From Kitasatospora sp. SUK 42 (GTDB lineage Bacteria; Actinomycetota; Actinomycetes; Streptomycetales; Streptomycetaceae), in the NCBI RefSeq assembly GCF_015776785.2, contig NZ_LFMD02000007.1, positions 893,547-957,546 on the forward strand: 64,000 bases of DNA, in the 5' to 3' direction. The notes under the pieces were generated by a model, which saw only the letters and a program-made list of their open reading frames with translations, did no database searches and had not been told where the DNA came from. Positions 17,281-27,184 of this stretch are shown piece by piece (positions within the stretch are counted from its first letter, which is position 1; every line of letters starts with the position of its first letter). The position numbers and the translations under genes were made by a program.

Positions 17281-18666
17281 ATGGCAGTCCAGCCCCCGCC
17301 CGCCGACCGGCGGATCGTGATCGAGAACGCCGCGATCGCCACCGTCGACGTCACCGGCACCGAGTACGCCCGCGGCCACGCCGTCATCCTCGGGAACACC
17401 ATCGAGTCGGTCGGGGACGGGCCCGCGCCGGACCGGCTAGACAACGTGGCACGCCGGATCGACGGCGAGGGCCACCTGCTCACCCCCGGGCTGGTCAACA
17501 CCCACCACCACTTCTACCAGTGGATCACCCGCGGCCTCGCCCAGGACGCCATCCTCTTCGACTGGCTCGTCGCCCTCTACCCCACCTGGGCGCGGATCGA
17601 CGAGGACCTCGTGCACGCCGCCAGCCAGGGCTCGGCCGCCGCCCTGCTCAAGTCCGGCTGCACCACCGCCTCGGACCACCACTACGTGTTCCCCCGGGAC
17701 GGCGGCGACGTGCTCGGCGCCTCGATCGAGGCCGTGCGGGAGCTCGGGCTGCGCTTCACCGCGCTGCGCGGCTCGATGGACCGGGGCAGGAAGAACGGCG
17801 GACTGCCGCCGGACCACGCGGTCGAGGAGCTCGACGACATCCTGGCGGCCTCCGAGGTCGCGGTGGACCGGTACCACGACGCCTCCTTCGGCTCGATGCT
17901 GCACGTCGCGCTGGCGCCGTGCTCGCCCTTCTCGGTCTCCACCGAACTGCTGCGCCGGTCCGCCGAACTCGCCCGCCGCAAGGGCGTGCGGCTGCACACC
18001 CACGGCTCGGAGACGGCCGAGGAGGAACGGTTCTGCAAGGAGCTGTTCGGGATGGGGCCGACCGACTACTTCGAGTCGGTGGGGTGGCTCGGCGAGGACG
18101 TCTGGATGGCGCACTGCGTGCACATGAACGACTCCGACATCGCCAAGTTCGCCGAGACCGGCACCGGCGTCGCGCACTGTCCGTCCTCCAACGCCCGGCT
18201 GGCCGCCGGGATCGCACGGGTGCCCGACATGCTCAGGGCGGGCGTTCCGGTGGGGCTCGGGGTGGACGGCACCGCCTCCAACGAGTCCGGCGAGCTCGGC
18301 ACCGAGCTGCGCAACGCCCTGCTGATCAACCGGCTGCACGGCTACCCGACGGCGCTCACCGGGCGCCAGGCGCTGCGGCTGGGCACCATGGGCGGTGCCC
18401 GGCTGCTCGGGCGGCAGCACGAGATCGGCTCGATCGAGGCCGGCAAGCTGGCCGACCTGGCGCTGTGGAAGGTCGACGGGATCATGCACTCCTCGATCGC
18501 CGACCCGGTCGCGGCCCTCACCTTCGGTGCGCTGCCGCCGCTGTCGGTGCTGTTCGTCAACGGCAACGCCGTGGTCGAGAAGGGCGAGTTGACCACCGTG
18601 GACGAGGACCGGATCGCCCGCGCCTGCGCCCGCGCGGCCAAGGAACTCGCGGCCCGGCCGGTCTGA
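17281..18666 (+). CDS. 8-oxoguanine deaminase
   Basis: The 461-aa amidohydrolase carries the metal motifs TPGLVNTHHHFYQW (HxH), LHTHGSETAEEE, MAHCVHMND and GLGVDGTASNESG. The sequence FDWLVALYPTWARI after the HxH motif and the CPSSNARL segment are typical of the 8-oxoguanine/guanine deaminase group that turns 8-oxoguanine into uric acid. It therefore supplies substrate for the uricase. AGGAG precedes the ATG. It is the last plus-strand gene of the purine unit. Ordinary guanine deamination to xanthine cannot be fully excluded from sequence alone. Confidence 0.88.
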   Translation: MAVQPPPADRRIVIENAAIATVDVTGTEYARGHAVILGNTIESVGDGPAPDRLDNVARRIDGEGHLLTPGLVNTHHHFYQWITRGLAQDAILFDWLVALYPTWARIDEDLVHAASQGSAAALLKSGCTTASDHHYVFPRDGGDVLGASIEAVRELGLRFTALRGSMDRGRKNGGLPPDHAVEELDDILAASEVAVDRYHDASFGSMLHVALAPCSPFSVSTELLRRSAELARRKGVRLHTHGSETAEEERFCKELFGMGPTDYFESVGWLGEDVWMAHCVHMNDSDIAKFAETGTGVAHCPSSNARLAAGIARVPDMLRAGVPVGLGVDGTASNESGELGTELRNALLINRLHGYPTALTGRQALRLGTMGGARLLGRQHEIGSIEAGKLADLALWKVDGIMHSSIADPVAALTFGALPPLSVLFVNGNAVVEKGELTTVDEDRIARACARAAKELAARPV

Positions 18667-18764
18667 CGGGACGGGGGCCCCGCTTCCGTGCCCGCCCCCT
18701 GTGCTCCGGGCCGCCCAGGGACGGTGCGTGACCCGGGATCCGCGCGCCTCCGGGCGGCGGGCGG

Positions 18765-18832
18765 GTGACGGCTGACAACTTTCGTCATCTGTTATCTGTC
18801 ACCTGTTATCTGTCCGCTGTTCACTGTCACCG
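18765..18832. repeat. Heptad-array intergenic repeat, copy B
   Basis: The copy starts with the shared edge GGGTGACGGC. Then follows GACAACTTTCGTCATCTG and 14-bp units reading TCATCTGTTATCTG, TCACCTGTTATCTG and TCCGCTGTTCACTG. It lies between two convergent genes (18666 end, 18901 end). Its core is the reverse complement of most of copy C. Confidence 0.8.
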
Positions 18833-18841
18833 GTGCGCGGA

Positions 18842-18880
18842 CCGCTGCCCCGGACCCACGGCGAGGGTCCGGGGCAGCGG
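18842..18880. terminator. Bidirectional hairpin terminator
   Basis: A perfect 16-bp stem (18842-18857 with 18865-18880, loop of 7) sits between the convergent deaminase and MFS genes and could stop transcription from both sides. Confidence 0.85.
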
Positions 18881-18900
18881 CGCGCCCGGGGAACCGGCCC

Positions 18901-20178
18901 TCACCCGGCCGGGCGCCGCGAGGCCGAAACCTTCGAGGCCGGGACCTTCGAGGCCGGGACCAGTGCGAATCCGGCGAGGGAGAAGAGGACTGCGAGCACG
19001 AGCCAGCCGAGGGCGCCGTGGGTGACGACGGTCAGGCTGATCACCAGCGGACCGAGAACGTGCGCCGCGGCCTGGCCGCTCATGAAGACGCCCTGATACT
19101 CGCCGTGCGACCGAGGATCCGCCAGGTCCAGGCTGAGCGTCCAGCCACCGGCCGAGGTGAGGAGCTCGCCGAGGCTGTGGACCAGGGCGCCGGCCAGGAC
19201 CGTCGCCGTCGCCACGGTCACCGGGCCGTACTGGGCCGCCGCGTAGACGAGGCAGGCGGCGGCGAGCAACACCCCTCCCCGGGCACAGGCACGCGCGGCC
19301 GTCGAGGCGCTGTCGACACCGCGGCTCGCACGGACCTGGAACAGCACCACCAGAAGGCAGTTGACCACGTTGACCGCGGCGACCACGGCGGTCGGCGCGT
19401 CCGTCGCCAGCACGATCCACAGCGGTATCCCGACCGTGAGCACGGCCAGCTGAAGCTCCAGCACGGCGTGCAGGGCGGTGACCAGCAGGTAGCGCCGGTC
19501 CCGAAGTGCCGTCCGCTGCCGAACCACTGCCGCTTCGGGCGCCCGCCTCTCCGCCTCCGCCGGGAGGGGCAAAACGGCCAGCAGGGCCGTCGCGCCGAGG
19601 AAGCTCGCCGCGTCCAGGGCCATCATCGTCACGCACCCGGCATAGGTGTTCGCCTGGAGGGCGACCGCCGCACCGGTGGATCCGACGACGACCCCCGCAT
19701 TCATCACCGACCGCAGCAACGCCCTTGCCCGGACCTGCCGTTCGGCGGGAATCACCCGCGCGATCAGCGCGCTGCGCACCGCCACCGCACCGCGCTCCAG
19801 CACCGTCGCCACGCACACCAGCACCACGTACGCGGCGAAGGAGTGCACGAACGCGTACCCGAGCACGGCCACGGCCTCCAGCGGCCCGACCACGAGCAGC
19901 AGCCGCCTGCTGCCGATCCGGTCCGCGAGCCGGCCCATCGGCACCCCCGCGAACACCCCGCACACCCCGGCGGCGGTGAGCCCCAGCGCGACCCGTCCGG
20001 GCGTCAGCCCGACGGACCGGGTGAGGAACAGCACGCTCACCGTCACGAACAGGCCGTTGCCGACGGTGTTCACCAGGCTCATCAGGGCCAATCCGCGCAG
20101 CAGCGGATCATCCGGGAGCAGTCGGCCGACGAGGCCAGGGCGGGAAACGGAGGGCGGACGCGCCGCGGCGGAAGTCAT
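18901..20178 (-). CDS. MFS transporter
   Basis: The protein has about 425 aa and 12 predicted membrane segments. The MFS loop 2-3 signature is seen as GRLADRIGSRRLLL (about residue 82). The N-terminal half is typical of drug or metabolite efflux carriers. The tail holds the short repeat VPASKVPASKVSAS. The start at 20178 has no clear ribosome site, and translation may begin close to the transcript start because the divergent ArsR-like gene begins only 56 bp away. That arrangement suggests an efflux pump controlled by the neighbouring regulator. The substrate is not known. Confidence 0.85.
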   Translation of the reverse strand: MTSAAARPPSVSRPGLVGRLLPDDPLLRGLALMSLVNTVGNGLFVTVSVLFLTRSVGLTPGRVALGLTAAGVCGVFAGVPMGRLADRIGSRRLLLVVGPLEAVAVLGYAFVHSFAAYVVLVCVATVLERGAVAVRSALIARVIPAERQVRARALLRSVMNAGVVVGSTGAAVALQANTYAGCVTMMALDAASFLGATALLAVLPLPAEAERRAPEAAVVRQRTALRDRRYLLVTALHAVLELQLAVLTVGIPLWIVLATDAPTAVVAAVNVVNCLLVVLFQVRASRGVDSASTAARACARGGVLLAAACLVYAAAQYGPVTVATATVLAGALVHSLGELLTSAGGWTLSLDLADPRSHGEYQGVFMSGQAAAHVLGPLVISLTVVTHGALGWLVLAVLFSLAGFALVPASKVPASKVSASRRPAG

Positions 20179-20233
20179 GGCAGCAGGACAGCGGGGTTCC
20201 GATCGCGGTGGAATTCTTTTACCGTTGCGGTCA

Positions 20234-21265
20234 ATGTTCGAGTTCCGATTGGGTGTTGATGATCTGGCCGCCACCTGGTTCGGCTACTCCCCGCTACAGG
20301 AAACGGTGTTGAGCCTGCGCACCCGATCCCGGCCGGGCGGCTATCCGGAGCAGCAGCGGTGGGTGGCCGGCTGGCGATCACGCTACGCGGCCCTGGACAC
20401 CGCCCTGTTGGATTCCCTGATCACCCCGCTGGGCTTCGTGCCGGACTTCCTGACGCCCCGCCCGACGGTGCCCCGGCCGGACATCGCGGCCGAGCTCGCC
20501 GTCCTGGCGGCCACCCCGCCCGAGGTCGTGCGGACGGACGTCCTGACCGCGTACCGCAGCGCCGGGAACGTGCTCCCGCCGGTGCTGGCCGCACTGGTCG
20601 ACGATCCGGCGGCGCTCGCCGCCCGGGTGGCCGGGGCGCTGGAGGCGTACTGGACGCACTGCCTCGCCCCCGCCTGGTGGCCGCGGGCACGCTCGGTGCT
20701 GGAGGCGGACATCGCCTACCGGGGGCGGCGGCTCTCGGAGCACGGCGCCGAAGGACTGTTCGCCGATCTCGACGGCCGCCTGTCCTGGCACGCCGGCGTC
20801 CTGCGGCTCACCGACCCGCACCCCGCCACCAAGGCCCTGGGGACCACGGTGGACGTCGCCGGGCGGGGGCTCGTGCTGATGCCGACGCTGTTCGCGCTCG
20901 GCGCGGTGACCGACATCATCCAGGGCGGGCCTCCGGTCATCACGTACCCGGCGCGGGGCAAGGCCACGATGGGCGAGGACGCGGAGACCGGTCGGCGCCC
21001 ACCGGAGCAGGGCTCGGCGCTCGCGGGGCTGATCGGCGCACCCCGGGCGAGGCTGCTCCTCCTGCTGGAGACCCCGGCGAGCACCACCGAACTGGCCCAC
21101 CGACTCGGTGTCACCCCGGCGGCGGTCAGCCGCCACCTCGGCGCGCTCACGGCCGCCGGCCTGCTGGAACGCACCCGGCGCGGACGCAGTGTCCTCTACC
21201 GGCGCAGCGGACTGGGGGACAACCTGGCGGCGGGCGGGCGGGGGCGACGGGCGCCCGACGGGTGA
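20234..21265 (+). CDS. ArsR-like HTH regulator with long N-terminal domain (DUF5937 type)
   Basis: The 343-aa protein ends in an ArsR-type winged helix (ARLLLLLETPASTTELAHRL followed by GVTPAAVSRHLGALTAAGLL, about residues 275-320). The 250-residue N-terminal part matches the layout of the DUF5937-type proteins (opening FRLGVDDLAATWFGYSPL), presumably a ligand-sensing domain. It is divergent from the MFS gene with a 55-bp intergenic region, which is the usual repressor/efflux layout. The ATG at 20234 is chosen because the family begins here. Its stop codon lies inside the edge of repeat copy C. Confidence 0.82.
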   Translation: MFEFRLGVDDLAATWFGYSPLQETVLSLRTRSRPGGYPEQQRWVAGWRSRYAALDTALLDSLITPLGFVPDFLTPRPTVPRPDIAAELAVLAATPPEVVRTDVLTAYRSAGNVLPPVLAALVDDPAALAARVAGALEAYWTHCLAPAWWPRARSVLEADIAYRGRRLSEHGAEGLFADLDGRLSWHAGVLRLTDPHPATKALGTTVDVAGRGLVLMPTLFALGAVTDIIQGGPPVITYPARGKATMGEDAETGRRPPEQGSALAGLIGAPRARLLLLLETPASTTELAHRLGVTPAAVSRHLGALTAAGLLERTRRGRSVLYRRSGLGDNLAAGGRGRRAPDG

Positions 21266-21352
21266 CGGCGAACAGCTGACGGATAACAGATGATGAAAGT
21301 TGTCAGCTGTTATCTGTTGATTGTCGGCTGTCCGCTGTCCGCAGAGCCGCCA
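21262..21352. repeat. Heptad-array intergenic repeat, copy C
   Basis: The copy begins with GGGTGACGGC, whose TGA is the stop codon of the ArsR-like gene. It carries 10-bp inverted arms AACAGCTGAC (21271-21280) and GTCAGCTGTT (21302-21311), then 14-bp units TGTCAGCTGTTATC, TGTTGATTGTCGGC and TGTCCGCTGTCCGC. It fills the gap between two convergent genes. Confidence 0.85.
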
Positions 21353-21380
21353 GGTAGCCGGGTAGCCGGGCCGCCAACCG

Positions 21381-21782
21381 TCAGGCCGTACGCCCCAGCG
21401 TCGCCAGGTAGGCGCGCCAGCCGCCGTGGTGGGTGATCTCGCGGTGCACGCCCCGCTCCAGCTCCCCGCGGGCGAGCAGCATGGACAGGCAGGCGGAACC
21501 GTCCTCCAGCTCGATCACACCGAGTTCCAGCTCGCGCGGCTCGCCGGGCAGGATGACGTCCCGCAGCCGCTCCAGGGGAATGTCGTACAGCTCGCCCTCG
21601 ATCGCGGTGTCGACCGCCGGATCGGCCAGCAGTCCCGGGCAGACGTCCGTGCCGCCGCTGTGGTCGATGGAGAAGAAGCGGTAGCCGGGGGCGGTCCGGG
21701 CCGGACCGATCAGCGAGTCGGCGACCTTCGCGTGGAACGGTCCGCCGACCATCGCCTGGCCGTTGAAGAACATGCGCGCCAT
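21381..21782 (-). CDS. Stand-alone allophanate hydrolase C-terminal-like (gamma-glutamylcyclotransferase-fold) protein
   Basis: The 133-aa protein resembles the C-terminal domain of allophanate hydrolase (AtzF/DUR1): it starts MFFNGQAMVGGPFH, has RTAPGYRFFSID, then AIEGELYDIP, a GxxELEDG segment and the closing motif HREITHHGGWRAYLATLG. The amidase half of allophanate hydrolase is absent. GAGGAG precedes the ATG at 21782. It lies 94 bp downstream of malate synthase on the same strand and close to allR, so a role in the ureide pathway (for example in handling ureidoglycolate or allophanate) is likely but not proven. Confidence 0.75.
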   Translation of the reverse strand: MARMFFNGQAMVGGPFHAKVADSLIGPARTAPGYRFFSIDHSGGTDVCPGLLADPAVDTAIEGELYDIPLERLRDVILPGEPRELELGVIELEDGSACLSMLLARGELERGVHREITHHGGWRAYLATLGRTA

Positions 21783-21875
21783 GGGTGAACTCCTCATGTG
21801 AAAAAGGCCGTTCCGTACGACGACGAGAGGACAGGTGGAATCGTCGCCGCACGGAACGGAGCCGTGGACCGCCGC

Positions 21876-23528
<1,653 letters not shown>

Positions 23529-23642
23529 GAGCAGGACACTCCTAAGACGGTTGAGCCTGACGAAGGGAGCTCCGACAGGAACTTCCTCGGGAACTTCCTT
23601 GATCGGACCCTGCCTGCCGGCGAGTCCGATTCTGTAAGGTGG

Positions 23643-23683
23643 AGACTAGTTTCCGCGATACAGAATTTCAACGGTTTGTTGAA
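23643..23683. promoter_or_regulatory. aceB promoter and AllR-type operator (shared with allR)
   Basis: The perfect inverted repeat TTCAAC-GGTTT-GTTGAA lies at 23667-23683. On the minus strand the -35 box TTGAAA (23671-23666), a 17-bp spacer and the -10 box TAGTCT (23648-23643) drive aceB. On the plus strand TTGTTG (23676-23681) with an 18-bp spacer and TACTCC (23700-23705) may drive allR, so the regulator would also control itself. Confidence 0.75.
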
Positions 23684-23729
23684 GAGGTCGCCGGGACTCT
23701 ACTCCTCCCCGACAGCGAAGGGAACGCCG

Positions 23730-24527
23730 GTGGTTGCGACCCCCGACTCAGCACCGACGACAGGCGCCGACCGCGCGAGCGGCGGCGTGCAGTCCGTCGA
23801 GCGCGCCTTCCAACTCCTGGAGGCGCTGGCCGACTCCGGCGGAGTGGCCACCCTCAGCGAGCTCTCCACCACCTCCGGCCTCCCGATGCCGACCATCCAC
23901 CGACTGGTTCGTACCCTCGTCCAGCAGGGCTATGTCCGCCAGGACACCGCGCGCCGCTACACCCTCGGCCCCCGGCTGATCCGGCTCGGCGAGACGGCCG
24001 GCCGCCTGCTCGGCAGCTGGGCCCGCCCCTACCTGGCCGAACTCATGGAGGCCACCGGCGAAACCGCCAACCTGGCGGTGCTGGAAGGCGGCGAGGTGGT
24101 GTACGTCGGACAGGTGCAGTCCCGGCGCTCGATGCGGATGTTCACCGAGGTCGGACGCCGGGTGCAGCCGCACTGCACCGGAGTCGGCAAGGCACTGCTC
24201 GCCCAGCTCCCCGAGGACGAGGCCCGCGCGATCCTCGGCCCCAACCCGCTGCCCGCACACACCGAGTACACCGTCACCGACCCGCAGGAACTGCTGAGCC
24301 AGCTCACCGAGGCGCGCGAGCGCGGGTACGTGGTCGACGACCAGGAGCAGGAGATCGGCGTCCGCTGCATCGCGCTCGCCGTCCCGGGCGCGCCGACGCC
24401 CACCGCGCTCTCGGTGTCCGGCCCCGAGGCCCGCATCCGGGCGCTGGAGGAGCAGGCCGGCGCCTCCGCGCTGGTGCCGGTGATGCACCAGATCGCGACC
24501 AGGCTGGGGCAGGTCCTCGCGCCCTGA
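23730..24527 (+). CDS. allR: IclR family regulator of allantoin/purine catabolism (AllR-like)
   Basis: The 265-aa protein has an IclR winged helix (about residues 25-80: LEALADSGGVATLSELSTTS followed by GLPMPTIHRLVRTL) and an effector-binding domain with HCTGVGKALLAQL, the region EREQEIGV-like QEQEIGVRCIALAV and a GP..R closing helix. Known AllR proteins in Streptomyces repress allantoin genes and are released by allantoate. Its place beside aceB and the shared inverted repeat upstream of allB, hyi, uraD and aceB support that identity. The GTG start at 23730 has AAGGGA six bases upstream. Confidence 0.85.
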   Translation: MVATPDSAPTTGADRASGGVQSVERAFQLLEALADSGGVATLSELSTTSGLPMPTIHRLVRTLVQQGYVRQDTARRYTLGPRLIRLGETAGRLLGSWARPYLAELMEATGETANLAVLEGGEVVYVGQVQSRRSMRMFTEVGRRVQPHCTGVGKALLAQLPEDEARAILGPNPLPAHTEYTVTDPQELLSQLTEARERGYVVDDQEQEIGVRCIALAVPGAPTPTALSVSGPEARIRALEEQAGASALVPVMHQIATRLGQVLAP

Positions 24528-24706
24528 CATTGCCTCAACTGCCGCCGTACGCGCAGGGGATGTGTGGTTTCGTCCAGCCGGTGTCCCTCGTTCGGGGGGA
24601 CGGCGGGCGGGTTGCGCCCCGGATCCGGCGGCGACTCCGCCACCCTGGTGCGGACGCGGCCCGCGACGGCGCGGGCGGCCGGAACGCGAGAGCAGGGTGA
24701 GCGGGG

Positions 24707-25357
24707 ATGACACGCCGGGACGGACGGGACGCACTGGACCGGCGACGCGGCACCGGGCACGACACCGAACACCGCACCGGGCGACGTACCGGGCTCAGCG
24801 CCCGGCTCCGCAGCGGATTGGTCGCGGCCGTGACGGCGCTGGCGGTGGGCTGTGCGGTGGCGGTGCTGGTCGACGTGCCGTCCTGGGCCCGTCAGCCCGA
24901 GCCCGGTCCGGGCGTCGGCCTCACGGTGGCCGCCGAACCGTCCCGCTCCGAGCTGGAGGTGGTCCGGATCGACCCGGACGCCGCCCCGCCCGGCGGCACC
25001 ACCACCATCCACGCCTTCGTCGCCAACCGCGGCCCGGACACCACTGCCTCCCCGATCACGGTCGTGGTCCACCTGCCGCACGGCGTCACCGCGGAGGGCC
25101 CGTACTTCCCGTCCGACTGCCAGGTGTTCCGGGGCGGCCGCCAGGTGCGCTGCGTCTTCGGCCCCGGCCTGCCGCCGCTGCGCAGTGCGACCGCGCTCGT
25201 CCCGGTCCGGCTGGACCCGGAGCTGCACCCGGGCAGGCTCGACGGGGGCTGGGTCGCGGCGCACGGCCCCGACGACCGGAGCGGGAGCGACCACCGGCAG
25301 CCGTTCGACCTCACGGTGGTCGAAACGGCTGCCGGTTCGCGCGCGGCCAGTTCGTGA
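24707..25357 (+). CDS. Membrane-anchored extracellular protein with DUF11-like domain
   Basis: The 216-aa protein has a charged N terminus, one hydrophobic segment (about residues 33-55, LRSGLVAAVTALAVGCAVAV) and then an outer domain with the DUF11/CARDB-like pattern: PGGTTTIHAFVANRGPDTTA, VVVHLPHGVTAEG and a cysteine pair (CQVF...VRCVF). Such beta-sandwich modules occur in secreted and wall proteins. It is probably anchored to or exported across the membrane. No partner gene is evident, and no function is assigned. Confidence 0.6.
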   Translation: MTRRDGRDALDRRRGTGHDTEHRTGRRTGLSARLRSGLVAAVTALAVGCAVAVLVDVPSWARQPEPGPGVGLTVAAEPSRSELEVVRIDPDAAPPGGTTTIHAFVANRGPDTTASPITVVVHLPHGVTAEGPYFPSDCQVFRGGRQVRCVFGPGLPPLRSATALVPVRLDPELHPGRLDGGWVAAHGPDDRSGSDHRQPFDLTVVETAAGSRAASS

Positions 25358-25412
25358 GGGGCCGGTTCGCGAGCAGTCGGCCGGTGGGCGGCCCTCCCGG
25401 CGGAGGGGCGCG

Positions 25413-26762
25413 TCAGCGGTACACGCGGACGTAGTCGGCGGCGAAGGTGATCGGGGCACTCCCCTGCGGGCCCGGGTGGTACTGGCCCGCGGACACCGAC
25501 AGGTTGAGGACCAGGTACGCCGACCAGTTGGCGCCGACGCCCTTTCCGTCCGAGAAGACCTTGACGCCGTTGACGTACCAGTCGACCGAGTTGGCGCCGT
25601 AGTAGGTACCGATGGTCACCCACTGGTCCTTGGCGATGGCGCCCGCGTCGATGTGGTACTTCGCGTTGCCCGGGTTGACGTGGTTGGTCAGCTCCAGCAG
25701 GTTCGGGTTGTCAGGGTGGTACTCGAAGGAGTCGACCTCCCCGTTGCCGTTCTTCCAGGTCCACAGGGCCGGCCAGGCGCCGCTGCCGGAGGGCAGCTTG
25801 ACCCGGGCCTCGGCGTAGTCGCCGGTCCTGACCTGGAAGCCCTCGGCGGAGCCCTCGGTGGTCAGGAAGCCGGTGTTCCAGGACTGCTTGCCGTTCTCCA
25901 GGGCGGGCCCGCCGGGCGTGGCGGTGAAGGTGGCGACGCCGTTGGCGACGGTGACGTTGTTCCTGTTCAGCCAGTCGAGCTTGTTGTCGCCCGGGTTGTG
26001 GTTGCCGTACTTGTACGCGGTGCTCTTGTCGCCGACCCAGCGCTGGCCCCAGGCTATGGGGCCGTTGAACTCGTCGGACCAGGTCAGCGACTTGCCGGCG
26101 ATCGGCGAGGCCTGCGCCGGGGTGCTCGGGCTCGCGGTGGCTCCGGGGGTGGTGGTCGGCCGGGTGGTCGGGGTGCCGGCGGAAGTGGCGCTCGGCTTGG
26201 CGGTCGGGGACGGCTTGGCGCCGGAGGTGGTCGTCGGGGCCTGGCTCGTCGGGGCCGGGGTCGGCGTGGACGCACCGGCGGCGGAGACCACCAGCTGCCG
26301 CGAGGGCAGGTTGTGCCAGGCGCCGCCGAGGTCCTGCCACATGCCGAACTGGGTGTACGTCCCCGCGGGCAGGCTGCGTGGGCCACTGGTGAAGTCGAAG
26401 CCGCTCGGGCAGATCTGCACGTTGCCCGCGCTGCCGGGGAAGTCGAGGTTGGTGCCGCGCGCGTCGCGCACCCCGACACCGACGGCCTTCGCGGTGAAGC
26501 ACGACGAGGAGTGCAGGCTGAGCGAGGCGGTGGCGGCCTTGCCCGCGACCATGGTGGCGGGGGCGAGCCGGTCCTGGGTGACGGTCGGAGCGGTGACGGA
26601 CTGGGCACCGGAGACGGCCTGGGCGCCGGAGACGGACGGCAGGCCGAGAAGGCCGGCGCCGCTGATCGCGAACGCGCCGGTGGCGGCGAGGGCCGCGTTG
26701 CGACCGCGGTGGGACGGGCGGGCGTGGCGCGGGGCTCGGCGGCGCCGGGCGGGCTGGTGCAT
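25413..26762 (-). CDS. Secreted glycoside hydrolase family 16 beta-glucanase
   Basis: The 449-aa protein has an Arg-rich signal peptide, an N-terminal module with two cysteines (about residues 60-165), a Pro/Thr/Ser linker (about 170-220, with TTTRPTTTPGATASP character) and a C-terminal GH16 catalytic domain. The GH16 active-site motif is clear in NGEVDSFEYH, where the two glutamates are nucleophile and acid/base. The domain begins SLTWSDEFNGP and ends ADYVRVYR, as usual. It likely cuts beta-1,3 or mixed-linked glucans outside the cell. GAGGA precedes the ATG, and a good promoter lies at 26995-27024. Confidence 0.92.
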   Translation of the reverse strand: MHQPARRRRAPRHARPSHRGRNAALAATGAFAISGAGLLGLPSVSGAQAVSGAQSVTAPTVTQDRLAPATMVAGKAATASLSLHSSSCFTAKAVGVGVRDARGTNLDFPGSAGNVQICPSGFDFTSGPRSLPAGTYTQFGMWQDLGGAWHNLPSRQLVVSAAGASTPTPAPTSQAPTTTSGAKPSPTAKPSATSAGTPTTRPTTTPGATASPSTPAQASPIAGKSLTWSDEFNGPIAWGQRWVGDKSTAYKYGNHNPGDNKLDWLNRNNVTVANGVATFTATPGGPALENGKQSWNTGFLTTEGSAEGFQVRTGDYAEARVKLPSGSGAWPALWTWKNGNGEVDSFEYHPDNPNLLELTNHVNPGNAKYHIDAGAIAKDQWVTIGTYYGANSVDWYVNGVKVFSDGKGVGANWSAYLVLNLSVSAGQYHPGPQGSAPITFAADYVRVYR

Positions 26763-27184
26763 GGGGGTCCTCTGCGACGCCTGCGAGGTGAGCTGTCGGA
26801 TTCGGGCTGCAGTTGCCCGGCCGCCTGCGGAGCGGCTTCACCCCTAGCCTCGGCCCGCACGCGGGAGCGTACGGGCCGGGCGCTGACCTTGGTTCCCCCG
26901 CTCCCGTCCGCTGTGGTGCTCGGCTGCCCGCCGACGGGTGGACGGGACTCGGCGTCCCGGCGGCGGGGTCCGCGAGGGGCGGACGACCGGTTGCAGGCTA
27001 GGCAAGCCGTCCGTGAACGGACAACTCCACCGGGCCCGTTGTCGCGCAGCTCACAGTGATGTCGATCAACGACGCTGCGTGGCGGCCGAGTTGATCACTG
27101 GCGTGGGTCAATGGTGTGGATCAACTACACGGATCAACGGCGCGCGTCGGCGGCGCACGCCACCGACACGGATCGACGGCAGGG
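26763..27184. other. Non-coding stretch between lipase and glucanase genes
   Basis: No gene is evident. The part near the glucanase is its long leader (about 230 nt). The promoter is at 26995-27024. The distal part (27057-27180) contains a cluster of the heptamer GATCAAC: direct copies at 27064, 27119 and 27132, an inverted copy at 27090 and a variant GATCGAC at 27171. Confidence 0.6.
26995..27024 (-). promoter_or_regulatory. Promoter of the GH16 gene
   Basis: On the minus strand TTGTCC (27024-27019), an 18-bp spacer and TAGCCT (27000-26995) fit the main vegetative promoter type. The GATCAAC cluster lies just upstream of the -35 box and could hold its activator or repressor sites. Confidence 0.5.
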
